Below are positions 52,840-61,594 of a stretch of 64,000 bases of DNA, piece after piece. Made by a program: the position numbers and the translations under genes. Each line of letters begins with the position of its first letter. Position 1 is the stretch's first letter. Source of the DNA: Paenibacillus sp. Root52 (lineage in GTDB: Bacteria; Bacillota; Bacilli; Paenibacillales; Paenibacillaceae); the NCBI RefSeq assembly GCF_001426865.1, contig NZ_LMFO01000001.1, positions 310,001-374,000 of the forward strand, given 5' to 3'. Below the pieces are notes generated by a model. That model ran no database searches, was not told the origin of the DNA, and was given only the letters and a program-made list of their open reading frames with translations.

Positions 52840-54575
52840 TCAGGTGGAACCTGAATTACATGAAACTTCGGGACAAGCTGCTACTTATGTATGTACTGTC
52901 TGTGTTCATTCCCATCGTTGTTACGAACGTTGTCTTCTACAATGTGACTACCGCCAATATACGTAGCCAGAAAACACGTGATGCGGGAGTTGCCTTGAAC
53001 AATCTCAAAAATGATCTTCGTGTAACGATAGATCAAGGTGTGGGCTTGTCTTATTCGTTGTATGCTGACCCTGTCTTCAATGACACACTCTCCCGCACAT
53101 TCCGCAGTCATTTTGAATATATAGATGCTTACAATTCATATCTAAAAGGAGAATTCTCCGGTAAGTTAAGCCAGGGAATCCGCTGGTATCAAGTATACAC
53201 GGATAATCCTACCGTATTATCTTCAGGATATATTGAACGCTTGACCGAGGGTGTACGTAGAGCAAATTGGTACCAGCAGTTTCAGTCGCATTCCGCTCCT
53301 TATCCTGCATTGATTGCAGCCGATCAGATGTTAAGTCTGGTACAGAGGCTCGACAACCTGGACACCGGCGGGATAGAACAGCTTCTCAAGATCGACCTAA
53401 ATATGGATCTAATTAAAGAGCATTTTCGCAACAGTGGTTTTGATGGGGACGTCTATCTGCTCGATCCGGGAGGGCACATCCGCTTCTCCAACGAACCGCA
53501 AACGATAGACCCTCAGCTGGGGGAGCTGTACAGCAATATCCAGTTTCCGAACAAAATAATTCAGTTTGAACGTACATTCACAGGTATTAACTATTTGGAG
53601 GGCTGGTCACTGCAAGGCGTTATGGATGAAGAAATTGTATTACGTGAGGTGCGCAAATCACGTGCATTCGTCGTCTGGCTTGCTTGCATCAATTTTGTGT
53701 TGCCTACAATCATCATTGCAGCGATGTCCAGATCCATTCATGTCCGACTCGTACGGATTCTTAAGCATATGAAAAAAGTAAAAACACAGAATTTCCAGAC
53801 GATTCCGCCTGAAAACGCTAGGGATGAGATTGGTCAACTTACGATGGAATTCAATCGCATGACCGAGACGATCCGTAATCTAATTGATGAAGTTTACTTA
53901 GCGGATATACAGAAAAAAGATCTGGAGCTGAAGCAACAGCAAGCGCAGCTTCACGCACTCCATAGTCAGATTAATCCACATTTCCTATTCAATACGCTTG
54001 AATCTGTTCGGATGCGAAGTCTGATCAAGGGCGAGAAGGAGACAGCCAAAATAGTGCATCACATGGCTAAGATGTTCCGGAAGTCCATCAGTTGGAATCA
54101 GCATGATGTGACGGTGAAGGAAGAACTGGAGTTAATCGAGAGTTTCCTGCAAATTCAAAAGTACCGCTTCGGCGAAAAGCTTCAATATCGTATTGAAGCA
54201 GATCCGGCCATACTTATGTATCGAATTCCTAAGATGGTCATTCTTCCGTTTGTTGAAAATGCAAGTATCCACGGGATTGAGTCAAGCCCAGACGAAGGTT
54301 TCATTGAACTGCTGGTTTCCGCCGAGCATGATCGTCTTCATATCTCTTTGCAGGATAATGGAATAGGCATGTCACCTGCTCGCTTGGAGGAATTGCTGAG
54401 TTATCTGGATCAAAACACAGATATGGGTGAACATGTCGGTATGAAGAATGCATATAGCCGCTTAAAACTGTGCTACAAAGATGATTTCTCATTCCATATT
54501 CAGACTTGGGAAGGAGAAGGAACACATATTCAAATTACATTGCCACTTGATCCAGAGCGAATTCGAGACGAGTGA
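52836..54575 (+). CDS. Sensor histidine kinase (YesM family)
   Basis: 579 residues. TM1 at about 15-38, a large extracellular Cache-like sensor (about 40-280), TM2 (about 285-305), HAMP, then the His_kinase domain with phospho-acceptor in HSQINPHFLFNTLES and a HATPase_c domain (VENASIHGIE, LQDNGIGMS). It senses an extracellular saccharide or the binding protein and pairs with the YesN protein. Start ATG 52836 overlaps the regulator stop. Confidence 0.93.
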   Translation: MIRWNLNYMKLRDKLLLMYVLSVFIPIVVTNVVFYNVTTANIRSQKTRDAGVALNNLKNDLRVTIDQGVGLSYSLYADPVFNDTLSRTFRSHFEYIDAYNSYLKGEFSGKLSQGIRWYQVYTDNPTVLSSGYIERLTEGVRRANWYQQFQSHSAPYPALIAADQMLSLVQRLDNLDTGGIEQLLKIDLNMDLIKEHFRNSGFDGDVYLLDPGGHIRFSNEPQTIDPQLGELYSNIQFPNKIIQFERTFTGINYLEGWSLQGVMDEEIVLREVRKSRAFVVWLACINFVLPTIIIAAMSRSIHVRLVRILKHMKKVKTQNFQTIPPENARDEIGQLTMEFNRMTETIRNLIDEVYLADIQKKDLELKQQQAQLHALHSQINPHFLFNTLESVRMRSLIKGEKETAKIVHHMAKMFRKSISWNQHDVTVKEELELIESFLQIQKYRFGEKLQYRIEADPAILMYRIPKMVILPFVENASIHGIESSPDEGFIELLVSAEHDRLHISLQDNGIGMSPARLEELLSYLDQNTDMGEHVGMKNAYSRLKLCYKDDFSFHIQTWEGEGTHIQITLPLDPERIRDE

Positions 54576-54625
54576 AGAAGCTGGATATACTTTTCTAAGC
54601 AGAAGGTACACTTTCATGGGTAACT

Positions 54626-54640
54626 TTGAAAGCGCTATCT
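54626..54640. promoter_or_regulatory. cre site, exact consensus
   Basis: TTGAAAGCGCTATCT satisfies every position of WTGNAANCGNWNNCW. It lies 56 bases before the first binding-protein gene, predicting CcpA-mediated glucose repression of the transporter operon. Confidence 0.75.
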
Positions 54641-54695
54641 TGATATATTGAGAGTGCCACAGACACTAAGACTATTCAAAGGGGGCATCTGCTGC

Positions 54696-56357
54696 ATGTT
54701 TAGAAAGAAAACACTGATTACAGGCCTAGCTATCTTGCTCGCCGTCACCATTGCGGGTTGTAACAAAGCCAGTCCAGAAGCTACTTCCCCAGACAGCAAT
54801 GACAACTCACCGGTTACGTTCAAATACTTCACGTTTGGCGGGGGTAAGAAGGACATCTTAGCAAGTGATACGACGATTGGTAAGAAGCTTCAGGAACAGA
54901 CAGGCGTAGATTGGAAAATGGAATATTTAGTGGGTGACAGTGCTACGAAAGCTGGTGTCATGATTGCGAGCGGTGATTATCCAGACATTATTGACTCTAG
55001 TGGTGAAATGGCGAAATTGATGGATGCAGGGGCATTCATCCCACTGGATGAGCTGATTGAAGAGTACGGACCTAACATCAAGCGAGTATACGGGCCTGAT
55101 ATGGACAAGTTCAGACAAGAGGATGGTCAAATCTACTTCTTCCCATACACCGCGAACATCGGGTATGTGTCAGAGCCTAATTTCCAGACGGGTTTCTACA
55201 TCCAACGTGCTGTGCTCAAAGAATTCAACTATCCCAAAATCAAGACTTTGGACGAATATTTCGACTTAATCGAACAATACAAACAGAAGTATCCTCAGAT
55301 CGACGGCAAGGAGACCATTGGCTTCGCCACACTTGCGGGTGAACCAAGCAGCTTCTTCACCTTGCAGAATCCAGCGATGCACTTGGCAGGTTACCCGAAT
55401 GACGGCAGCGTGATGGTAGATATGGAGAGCCATGAAGCTAAACTCGTAGCGGGTTCAGATTACCAGAAACAATGGATTCAGAAGCTTAGTGAGGTCAATG
55501 CTCAAGGTATGTTCGATCCAGAATCCTTTACGATGAACCGAGATCAATACCTTGCTAAATTGACGTCAGGTCGAGTGCTTGGATACTTTAGTTATTCTTG
55601 GCAGGTTGGTGATGCGACGAGCAACCTTAAGAAAGCCGGCAATGATGACAAACGCTATGTGGCACTCCCTATCGTATTTGATAACAACGTCAAGGATCAG
55701 TATATCGATCCGCCTGGTTTTGTGAACAACTACGGCATCGGGATAAGCGTGAATGCTGAAGATCCGGTACGGATTATCAAGTATTTTGACAACCTGCTCA
55801 AGGAAGAGAATCAGATTCTCGTTCAGTGGGGCATTCAAGATGAGACGTATAGCGTGAATGATGAAGGACGTTTCTATTTCGAGAATGATGAGCAGCGCAG
55901 ATACCACGAAGATCCCGAACTGAGTCAGAAATTTGGCTTTGATTATTTCAACTACAGCTGGCCGCGGTATGGCAATAACTCTCTGTTAGAGGATGGAAAT
56001 GCGTATGGTCCGGGAAACCAGCCGGAAGTGGCCACCTTCAGTTATACCGATGGTGACAAATTGCTGCTAGAGAAGTACGGCGTGGAAACATTTGCGGAAT
56101 TGTTCAGTACGCCGGATGAACGACCTTGGTCTCCTGCATGGTCTATTGCACTGGAGCAGGGTTCACCTGAACAGATTTTTATTACCAAGTCAGATGATCT
56201 ACAGAAGAAATATTTACCGAAAATGATCATGGAATCGCCTACAAGCTTTGAGAACACGTGGAATGAATATATGGGGCAAATGAATCAATTGAACAAAAAA
56301 ACATACGAAGACACGATAACGCAAGCAGTGAAGGATCGTGTAGCAGGCAAATGGTAA
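54696..56357 (+). CDS. Sugar-binding lipoprotein (LplA-like), copy 1
   Basis: 553 residues from ATG 54696 with AAGGGGG upstream. Lipoprotein signal MFRKKTLITGLAILLAVTIAGC, lipobox IAGC. Family 1 extracellular solute-binding fold of the large LplA/YtcQ kind (ATKAGVMIASGDYPDIIDSS, WIQKLSEVNAQGMFDPESF). It delivers an oligosaccharide to the LplB/LplC-type permeases encoded downstream. It is closely related to the following gene product throughout, showing tandem duplication. Confidence 0.92.
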   Translation: MFRKKTLITGLAILLAVTIAGCNKASPEATSPDSNDNSPVTFKYFTFGGGKKDILASDTTIGKKLQEQTGVDWKMEYLVGDSATKAGVMIASGDYPDIIDSSGEMAKLMDAGAFIPLDELIEEYGPNIKRVYGPDMDKFRQEDGQIYFFPYTANIGYVSEPNFQTGFYIQRAVLKEFNYPKIKTLDEYFDLIEQYKQKYPQIDGKETIGFATLAGEPSSFFTLQNPAMHLAGYPNDGSVMVDMESHEAKLVAGSDYQKQWIQKLSEVNAQGMFDPESFTMNRDQYLAKLTSGRVLGYFSYSWQVGDATSNLKKAGNDDKRYVALPIVFDNNVKDQYIDPPGFVNNYGIGISVNAEDPVRIIKYFDNLLKEENQILVQWGIQDETYSVNDEGRFYFENDEQRRYHEDPELSQKFGFDYFNYSWPRYGNNSLLEDGNAYGPGNQPEVATFSYTDGDKLLLEKYGVETFAELFSTPDERPWSPAWSIALEQGSPEQIFITKSDDLQKKYLPKMIMESPTSFENTWNEYMGQMNQLNKKTYEDTITQAVKDRVAGKW

Positions 56358-56398
56358 TCGCAACCATTCAGACCACACGAACGGGGGAAATTTCACAC

Positions 56399-58075
56399 AT
56401 GGTGAAACCAAAATTGAAAACGGCAGGTTTAGCCGTAGTACTCATGGCTTTGCTGGCTGGATGCAGTCAGAACAATTCGTCTTCGTCACCTTCAACGCCA
56501 ACGGAGGATGACAACAGCCCAGTCACATTCTCGTATTACATGTTCTCTCCAGGCAAGAAGGATACATTGGCAAGTGAGACAAGGATCGGTAAAGAATTGC
56601 AAGAACAGACGGGTGTGGACTTTAAGATGGAATACCTTGTCGGTGATAGTGCTACCAAAGCAGGGGTTATGATCGCCAGTGGAGATTACCCAGATGTCAT
56701 CAGCTCCAGTGGTGAGATGTCCAAGTTATTAGATGCTGGAGCCTACATTCCTTTGGATGATCTCATTGAAGAGTACGGACCGAATATTAAGAGGGTATAT
56801 GGACCGTATTTTGACAAAATGAGAAATGCAGAGGATGGAAAAATCTATGCGCTTCCGTACACAGCCAATCAGGGCGAATACTCTGGTAATCCAAACGTAG
56901 GCGGCGGGGCGTTCTGGATTCAGCGCTCTGTACTTAAGGAATTCAACTATCCCAAAATCACCACATTGGATGAATACTTTGATCTAATTGAGGATTACAA
57001 GGAGAAGCATCCAACTGTTGATGGTGCGGATACCATCGGTTTTGTATCACTCGCGGGAGTAGCTAACAACTTCTTCACCTTGCAGAATCCTGCCATGCAT
57101 CTAGCCGGATATCCGAATGATGGTAGCGTCATGGTCGATATGAATACACATGAAGCTAAAGTGGTTGCTGGAACCGATGAACAGAAAAAATGGATTCAGA
57201 AGCTGAACGAAATCAATGCTAAAGGCATGCTTGATCCAGAATCATTCACAATGAACAAAGACCAATATTTGGCGAAGCTGACTTCAGGCCGTGTCCTAGG
57301 TTACTTCAATTACGGCTGGCAGATCGGAGACGCAACCAAAAACCTGCTAGCGGCAGGGATTGATGAGAAACGATATGCTCCGCTCCCGATTGTGTTTGAT
57401 GAAAGCATCAAGGATCAATATATCGACCCTCCTGGGTTCGTAAACAATTATGCAACTGGCATTACAGTTAATGCCAAAGATCCCGTTCGTATCATTCAAT
57501 ATTTTGATAACCTGCTTAAGGAAGAGAATCAGATCTTAGTACAGTGGGGTATCAAGGACGAGACGTATAGCGTGGACGAGAATGGACGATTCTATTTTGC
57601 CGATGACGATCAGCGCAAAGCTCATGATGATCTAGAACTGAGCCGTAAATTCGGATTCACTTATTTTGGTACAGACTGGCCGCGTTATGGTGGTGAATCT
57701 ACACTGTCTGATGGAAACGCATACAGCCCAGGCAACCAGCCTGAGGTAGCTGCAGCGTCATACACGGAAGGAGACAAGAAATTCCTAGACGCCTATGGCA
57801 TCCAAACGTTTAGTGAATTGTTTAACAAGCCTGAAGAACGGCCTTGGTTCCCTGCATGGTCCATTGCACTGGAGCAAGGATCACCTGAACAGATCTTCAC
57901 GACCAAATCAGATGATCTTCAGCGTAAATATTTGCCGGAGATGATTCTGGGAACACCGGAGAACTTCAGCAAACTGTGGGATTCCTACATGGCTGAGCTG
58001 AGTAAACTGGACAAAGCAGGCTACGAAGCGACCATTACGAAAATTGTACAGGATCGTGTAGCAGGCAAATGGTAA
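56399..58075 (+). CDS. Sugar-binding lipoprotein (LplA-like), copy 2
   Basis: 558 residues from ATG 56399 with GGGGGAAA; the open frame reaches back over the previous stop but has no good site there. Lipobox LLAGC. It shares long identical runs with copy 1 (for example FFTLQNPAMHLAGYPNDGSV) but differs in several loops (GNPNVGGGAFWIQRSVL against EPNFQTGFYIQRAVL), places where ligand contacts would be expected. It begins 41 bases after copy 1 in the same operon and is followed by a stable hairpin before the permease genes. Confidence 0.92.
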   Translation: MVKPKLKTAGLAVVLMALLAGCSQNNSSSSPSTPTEDDNSPVTFSYYMFSPGKKDTLASETRIGKELQEQTGVDFKMEYLVGDSATKAGVMIASGDYPDVISSSGEMSKLLDAGAYIPLDDLIEEYGPNIKRVYGPYFDKMRNAEDGKIYALPYTANQGEYSGNPNVGGGAFWIQRSVLKEFNYPKITTLDEYFDLIEDYKEKHPTVDGADTIGFVSLAGVANNFFTLQNPAMHLAGYPNDGSVMVDMNTHEAKVVAGTDEQKKWIQKLNEINAKGMLDPESFTMNKDQYLAKLTSGRVLGYFNYGWQIGDATKNLLAAGIDEKRYAPLPIVFDESIKDQYIDPPGFVNNYATGITVNAKDPVRIIQYFDNLLKEENQILVQWGIKDETYSVDENGRFYFADDDQRKAHDDLELSRKFGFTYFGTDWPRYGGESTLSDGNAYSPGNQPEVAAASYTEGDKKFLDAYGIQTFSELFNKPEERPWFPAWSIALEQGSPEQIFTTKSDDLQRKYLPEMILGTPENFSKLWDSYMAELSKLDKAGYEATITKIVQDRVAGKW

Positions 58076-58100
58076 GAAGAACGCTGTAAACAAACTGTTA

Positions 58101-58151
58101 CATGCGCGGGAGAAAACTAGAGAATCGGACATCAGCCTTCTCTCGCGCATG
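58101..58151 (+). other. Intra-operon mRNA hairpin
   Basis: CATGCGCGGGAGAA (58101-58114) and TTCTCTCGCGCATG (58138-58151) form a 14-base stem with one G-T pair and no T-run. Between binding-protein and permease genes such stems protect the upstream mRNA and lower downstream expression. Confidence 0.65.
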
Positions 58152-58182
58152 AATAACAGCATAGGAAAGGAGCAGGTTCAAC

Positions 58183-59154
58183 GTGGAGAAACCAAATGTA
58201 CCCCTTCAGTCGATGCCTCCGGCTTCGGAACCAAAGGGAATCAAAGCGAATTCGTTCTTTAAACGGCTTGTGCAGCAACGAACGCTGGCCTTGATGTGTA
58301 TACCGTTCGTCATATGGGCTTTTATTTTCAAATACCTGCCTCTATGGGGATGGACCATGGCTTTTCAGAATTTCAAACCAGCGAGATCCTTCTCGGATCA
58401 GCAATGGGTAGGATGGCATCATTTCAGTATATTGTTTGAGGACAATACATTCTACCGAGTGCTGCGAAATACGCTGGTGATGAGCTCGATCAAACTCGTG
58501 CTCGGATTCGTAACAGCCATCACGCTGGCTCTTTTGTTGAATGAGTTGAAAAATGTAATCTTTAAACGGTTTGTACAAACGGTCAGTTATCTGCCACACT
58601 TTATTTCTTGGGTAGTCGCTTCAAGTATTGTGCTAACCGTTCTGTCACCCGATGGTATTATCAATCTGCTTCTTACGAAGCTTCACCTGATTGATAGTCC
58701 AATCTTGTGGATGGGGAAAGGGGAGTACTTCTGGGGGATTTTAGGAGCCACAGAAGTATGGAAGGATGTCGGTTGGAATACGATCATCTATTTGGCCGCC
58801 ATTACAGCCATTGATCCTGCTCAATATGAAGCTGCCGAGATTGACGGAGCTAGTCGATTCAAACGGATGTTATATATCACACTGCCCGGCTTGAAGCCCG
58901 TTATTGTGATCTTGTTGATTATGAATATGGGGAGTATCCTTGAGTCAGGATTCGAACCACAATATTTGCTGGGTAACGGGATGAACATGGACTATTCGGA
59001 GAACCTGGATATCTTTGTACTGAAATATGGTTTGGGAATGGGGAACTTTTCCTTGGGTACAGCAGCAGGCATCTTCAAAACCGTAGTCAGCTTCATCTTC
59101 CTTTTCTCCGCGAACTTTATAGCGAAAAAAATGGGAGAAAGCAGATTATTCTAA
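58183..59154 (+). CDS. Sugar ABC permease (LplB type)
   Basis: 323 residues from GTG 58183 (AAAGGAG upstream). Six membrane segments after a polar N-terminus; YLPLWGWTMAFQNFKP and the EAA loop YEAAEIDGASRFKRMLYITLPG are typical of LplB-type CUT1 permeases. It forms the channel with the protein encoded 16 bases downstream. No ATPase is present; a shared MsmX-like ATPase is expected. Confidence 0.93.
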   Translation: MEKPNVPLQSMPPASEPKGIKANSFFKRLVQQRTLALMCIPFVIWAFIFKYLPLWGWTMAFQNFKPARSFSDQQWVGWHHFSILFEDNTFYRVLRNTLVMSSIKLVLGFVTAITLALLLNELKNVIFKRFVQTVSYLPHFISWVVASSIVLTVLSPDGIINLLLTKLHLIDSPILWMGKGEYFWGILGATEVWKDVGWNTIIYLAAITAIDPAQYEAAEIDGASRFKRMLYITLPGLKPVIVILLIMNMGSILESGFEPQYLLGNGMNMDYSENLDIFVLKYGLGMGNFSLGTAAGIFKTVVSFIFLFSANFIAKKMGESRLF

Positions 59155-59169
59155 AAGGAGGCCAATACC

Positions 59170-60090
59170 ATGCGAAAAGGAAAACCGTCCCGACTGCGTA
59201 ATAGCAGCACAGGGGATCGGGCGTTTGACACCATAAACATTACCTTCATGGTGTGCCTGATGATCGTAACTATCTATCCATTTATTAATATGATTGCCGT
59301 ATCCTTTAACGATGCGAATGATGCCATTCGTGGTGGAATCTATCTATGGCCACGGGTGTGGACATTGGATAATTATAAGTATATTTTCGGTGAATCGGAT
59401 ATCTATCACGCTACGCTAATCTCGGCACTGCGGACGGTGATTGGTACGGTGGTATCCGTGTTCTGTACAGCGATGTTGGCTTATACGGTCAGTCGTCAAG
59501 AGTTTGTGCTTCGTAAGTTTGTAACGATGTTCTTTGTATTCACGATGTACTTTAGTGGGGGATTGATTCCAGGTTATCTGTTGATCCGTGATCTTGGACT
59601 CATTGGCTCCTTCTGGGTGTATATCATTCCGGGTGTGATCGGTGTATTCAATATGATCGTCATTCGATCCTTTATTGAGGGACTTCCCGAAGGTATTCTG
59701 GAGTCGGCGCGTATTGACGGAGCAGGAGAGTTTACGACCTTTATCCGCGTTGTGCTTCCATTAACCATTCCTGCGATGGCAACCGTATCACTCTTTGTGG
59801 CAGTGGGACAATGGAACTCGTGGTTTGATGTGTTCCTGTACAACTCTTCCAATAAAGAGCTTAGTACCTTACAGTATGAATTGATGAAAATTTTGCAAAC
59901 GTCAACAACTGCAGCCACAGCAACGGCAAGCGATGCGTATCAATCTGCCGAGAGCAGTGGGACAGCGGTTACGCCGACGTCCATTCGAGCAACGATGACC
60001 ATTATTGCAAGTGTTCCTATACTTATGGTTTATCCGTTCCTGCAGAAGTACTTTGTACAAGGTATGACAATCGGTGGTGTAAAAGGATAA
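59170..60090 (+). CDS. Sugar ABC permease (LplC/YtcP type)
   Basis: 306 residues, AAGGAGG site. Family signatures: INMIAVSFNDANDAIRGGIY, YFSGGLIPGYLLIRDLG and the EAA loop LESARIDGAGEFTTFIRVVLP, and the C-terminal KYFVQGMTIGGVKG. A Ser/Thr/Ala-rich insert (TSTTAATATASDAYQSAESS) between the last two membrane segments is longer than usual. Last gene of the operon. Confidence 0.93.
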   Translation: MRKGKPSRLRNSSTGDRAFDTINITFMVCLMIVTIYPFINMIAVSFNDANDAIRGGIYLWPRVWTLDNYKYIFGESDIYHATLISALRTVIGTVVSVFCTAMLAYTVSRQEFVLRKFVTMFFVFTMYFSGGLIPGYLLIRDLGLIGSFWVYIIPGVIGVFNMIVIRSFIEGLPEGILESARIDGAGEFTTFIRVVLPLTIPAMATVSLFVAVGQWNSWFDVFLYNSSNKELSTLQYELMKILQTSTTAATATASDAYQSAESSGTAVTPTSIRATMTIIASVPILMVYPFLQKYFVQGMTIGGVKG

Positions 60091-60093
60091 ATA

Positions 60094-60145
60094 AAAGCCT
60101 GCTGTTCTCTCTTAAGGATTGGAAGAGAAGCCAGCAGGCTTTTTC
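60094..60145 (+). terminator. Terminator of the LplABC-type operon
   Basis: AAGCCTGCTG / CAGCAGGCTT stem around a partly paired loop, followed by a T-run. Confidence 0.85.
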
Positions 60146-60149
60146 ACTG

Positions 60150-60431
60150 TTTATAAATATTGGGCAACTGCCTGCGCGAGCAGGTTCCACTGAAATAGAA
60201 TTCACCAAAATGAATCGATACATATGGGAAGTGAATCCGCACATGAAATCCGCATACATTGAGGGGTATCAAACGATTCGTCCAATGATCGACTTGGAAA
60301 GAGTAATTCCATTTTATGATTTTTATGATGCTTTCAGCGCAGTAGTATGGTGTAAGAATAGAGGAATTGAGCAAAATAAAGAGTTTCTGGAGGAAAGCAT
60401 ACGGACTTTGCAGAAAGTAGTAGCTTATTAA
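60150..60431 (+). pseudogene. 3' remnant of an APH/choline-kinase-type phosphotransferase gene
   Basis: The frame is open from directly after the terminator, with no ribosome site. The part from NIGQLPARAG to MNRYIWEVNPHMKSAYIEGY then QTIRP, and FYDFYDAFSAVVWCKNRG, matches the last about 85 residues of aminoglycoside-phosphotransferase-fold proteins. The P-loop, HGD and DxD active-site parts are missing, so it is a 5'-deleted gene fragment. An internal ATG at 60210 could start a 73-residue product, but it is unlikely to be functional. Confidence 0.6.
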
Positions 60432-60527
60432 GCAAGTGTGTCTGTTAATAAGGAATGGCTTAGTGCTACATCATTAACTTAGGTGTTCTGTCATGTATAG
60501 AGGCAGATCGCTATGCTCTCACTCAAT

Positions 60528-60557
60528 AAGATCCATTGACTTATGTCAATGGATCTT
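60528..60557. terminator. Perfect 13-base stem hairpin
   Basis: AAGATCCATTGAC / GTCAATGGATCTT with a four-base loop lies ten bases beyond the TauE/SafE stop on the minus strand. The following tail (ATTGAG) is poor in T on that strand, and slightly richer (TTTCGTTTGG) on the plus strand. Confidence 0.6.
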
Positions 60558-60566
60558 TCGTTTGGT

Positions 60567-61334
60567 TTACAGCCACAGTATCGAAGCTCCAATCATGGGA
60601 GTGATCACCATGCTTGTTTTGAGCCACACTGCAGGTACGCGTTTCGTAAATTTGGCTCCGACATATGAACCGGACATGGTTCCGATCACAACAGCCAGCA
60701 GCAATTGCAGATCGAGGTAACCGATCTTCATATAACCGGCACCACCGGCTAGTGCAATAGGAATGATTACGAGCATCGTTGTACCTGCCGCATAACGCAT
60801 TGACATCCCTAACAGCAGCATAAGACCCAACTGTATAAATGGTGTGGAACCAATACCAAATAGCCCGGATAACATGCCAGTAACTAGACCAATCAGAATG
60901 GCATACAACCAGTACCTGACTTCGCTAGTCTTTGTTGAGGCATGTTCTTTAGTAATCGTTGGACGACGGGAGACAAGAATTAACCTTAACCATAACGCAA
61001 GCCCTGATGCAAAGAGCATGATGGACGTCAACATACCTAACCGATCTTCAGGAATGAAGGATGACCAGCCAGAGCTGACCCAGGCACCTGCTGCTCCTGC
61101 TAAGCCTACAATCGCGCCTGTTTTTAGAACGGCATTTCCCTCCCGATAATGGCTAATCGAACCAGATAGAGAGGAGAAAAACATTGCTGCCAAAGCGGTT
61201 CCCAATGCGACATGTATCGGGTATCCAAAGACTACGGTGAGAACAGAGATAATGAATCCGGAACCTCCAGCACCAACAAAACCTAAAAGAAGACCAAGCA
61301 CAATCATAACGAGTGTAATATTAATCAGTAACAT
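60567..61334 (-). CDS. TauE/SafE-family sulfite/anion exporter
   Basis: 255 residues, about eight membrane segments in two repeated halves: GFVGAGGSGFIISVLTVVFG and GLFGIGSTPFIQLGLMLLLG are the paired glycine-rich TauE/SafE signatures. The family exports sulfite, sulfoacetate or related organosulfur anions; the substrate here is unknown. Single gene, convergent to nothing functional, with a hairpin after the stop. The 260 bases upstream, shared with the divergent SLH gene, show only AT-rich promoter-like sequence. Confidence 0.88.
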   Translation of the reverse strand: MLLINITLVMIVLGLLLGFVGAGGSGFIISVLTVVFGYPIHVALGTALAAMFFSSLSGSISHYREGNAVLKTGAIVGLAGAAGAWVSSGWSSFIPEDRLGMLTSIMLFASGLALWLRLILVSRRPTITKEHASTKTSEVRYWLYAILIGLVTGMLSGLFGIGSTPFIQLGLMLLLGMSMRYAAGTTMLVIIPIALAGGAGYMKIGYLDLQLLLAVVIGTMSGSYVGAKFTKRVPAVWLKTSMVITPMIGASILWL

Positions 61335-61594
61335 GTGACATTCTCCAAACTTGATGGTTAATACTCTTCCTTAACCAGTTTATTTTCAGTTGCTGTGAAC
61401 CATTATAACTTGTTTCAATCATCATCTGTAATATTAATATTTTATAATTTACATATTATCGCCGGATTGGAAGAATTGCATCGTGTCCGGTGATCTGCGT
61501 ATGTAGAACTAGAAAATGAAATGTAAGAGCAACAAAATATGTACACATAGCGTCTAAATAGGATGAATAGAACAGCAACAGGAGTGGAAACCAG

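Noticed and set aside
58342..58599. Minus-strand 85-codon frame in the LplB-type gene
   Set aside because: Shadow frame without start signals.
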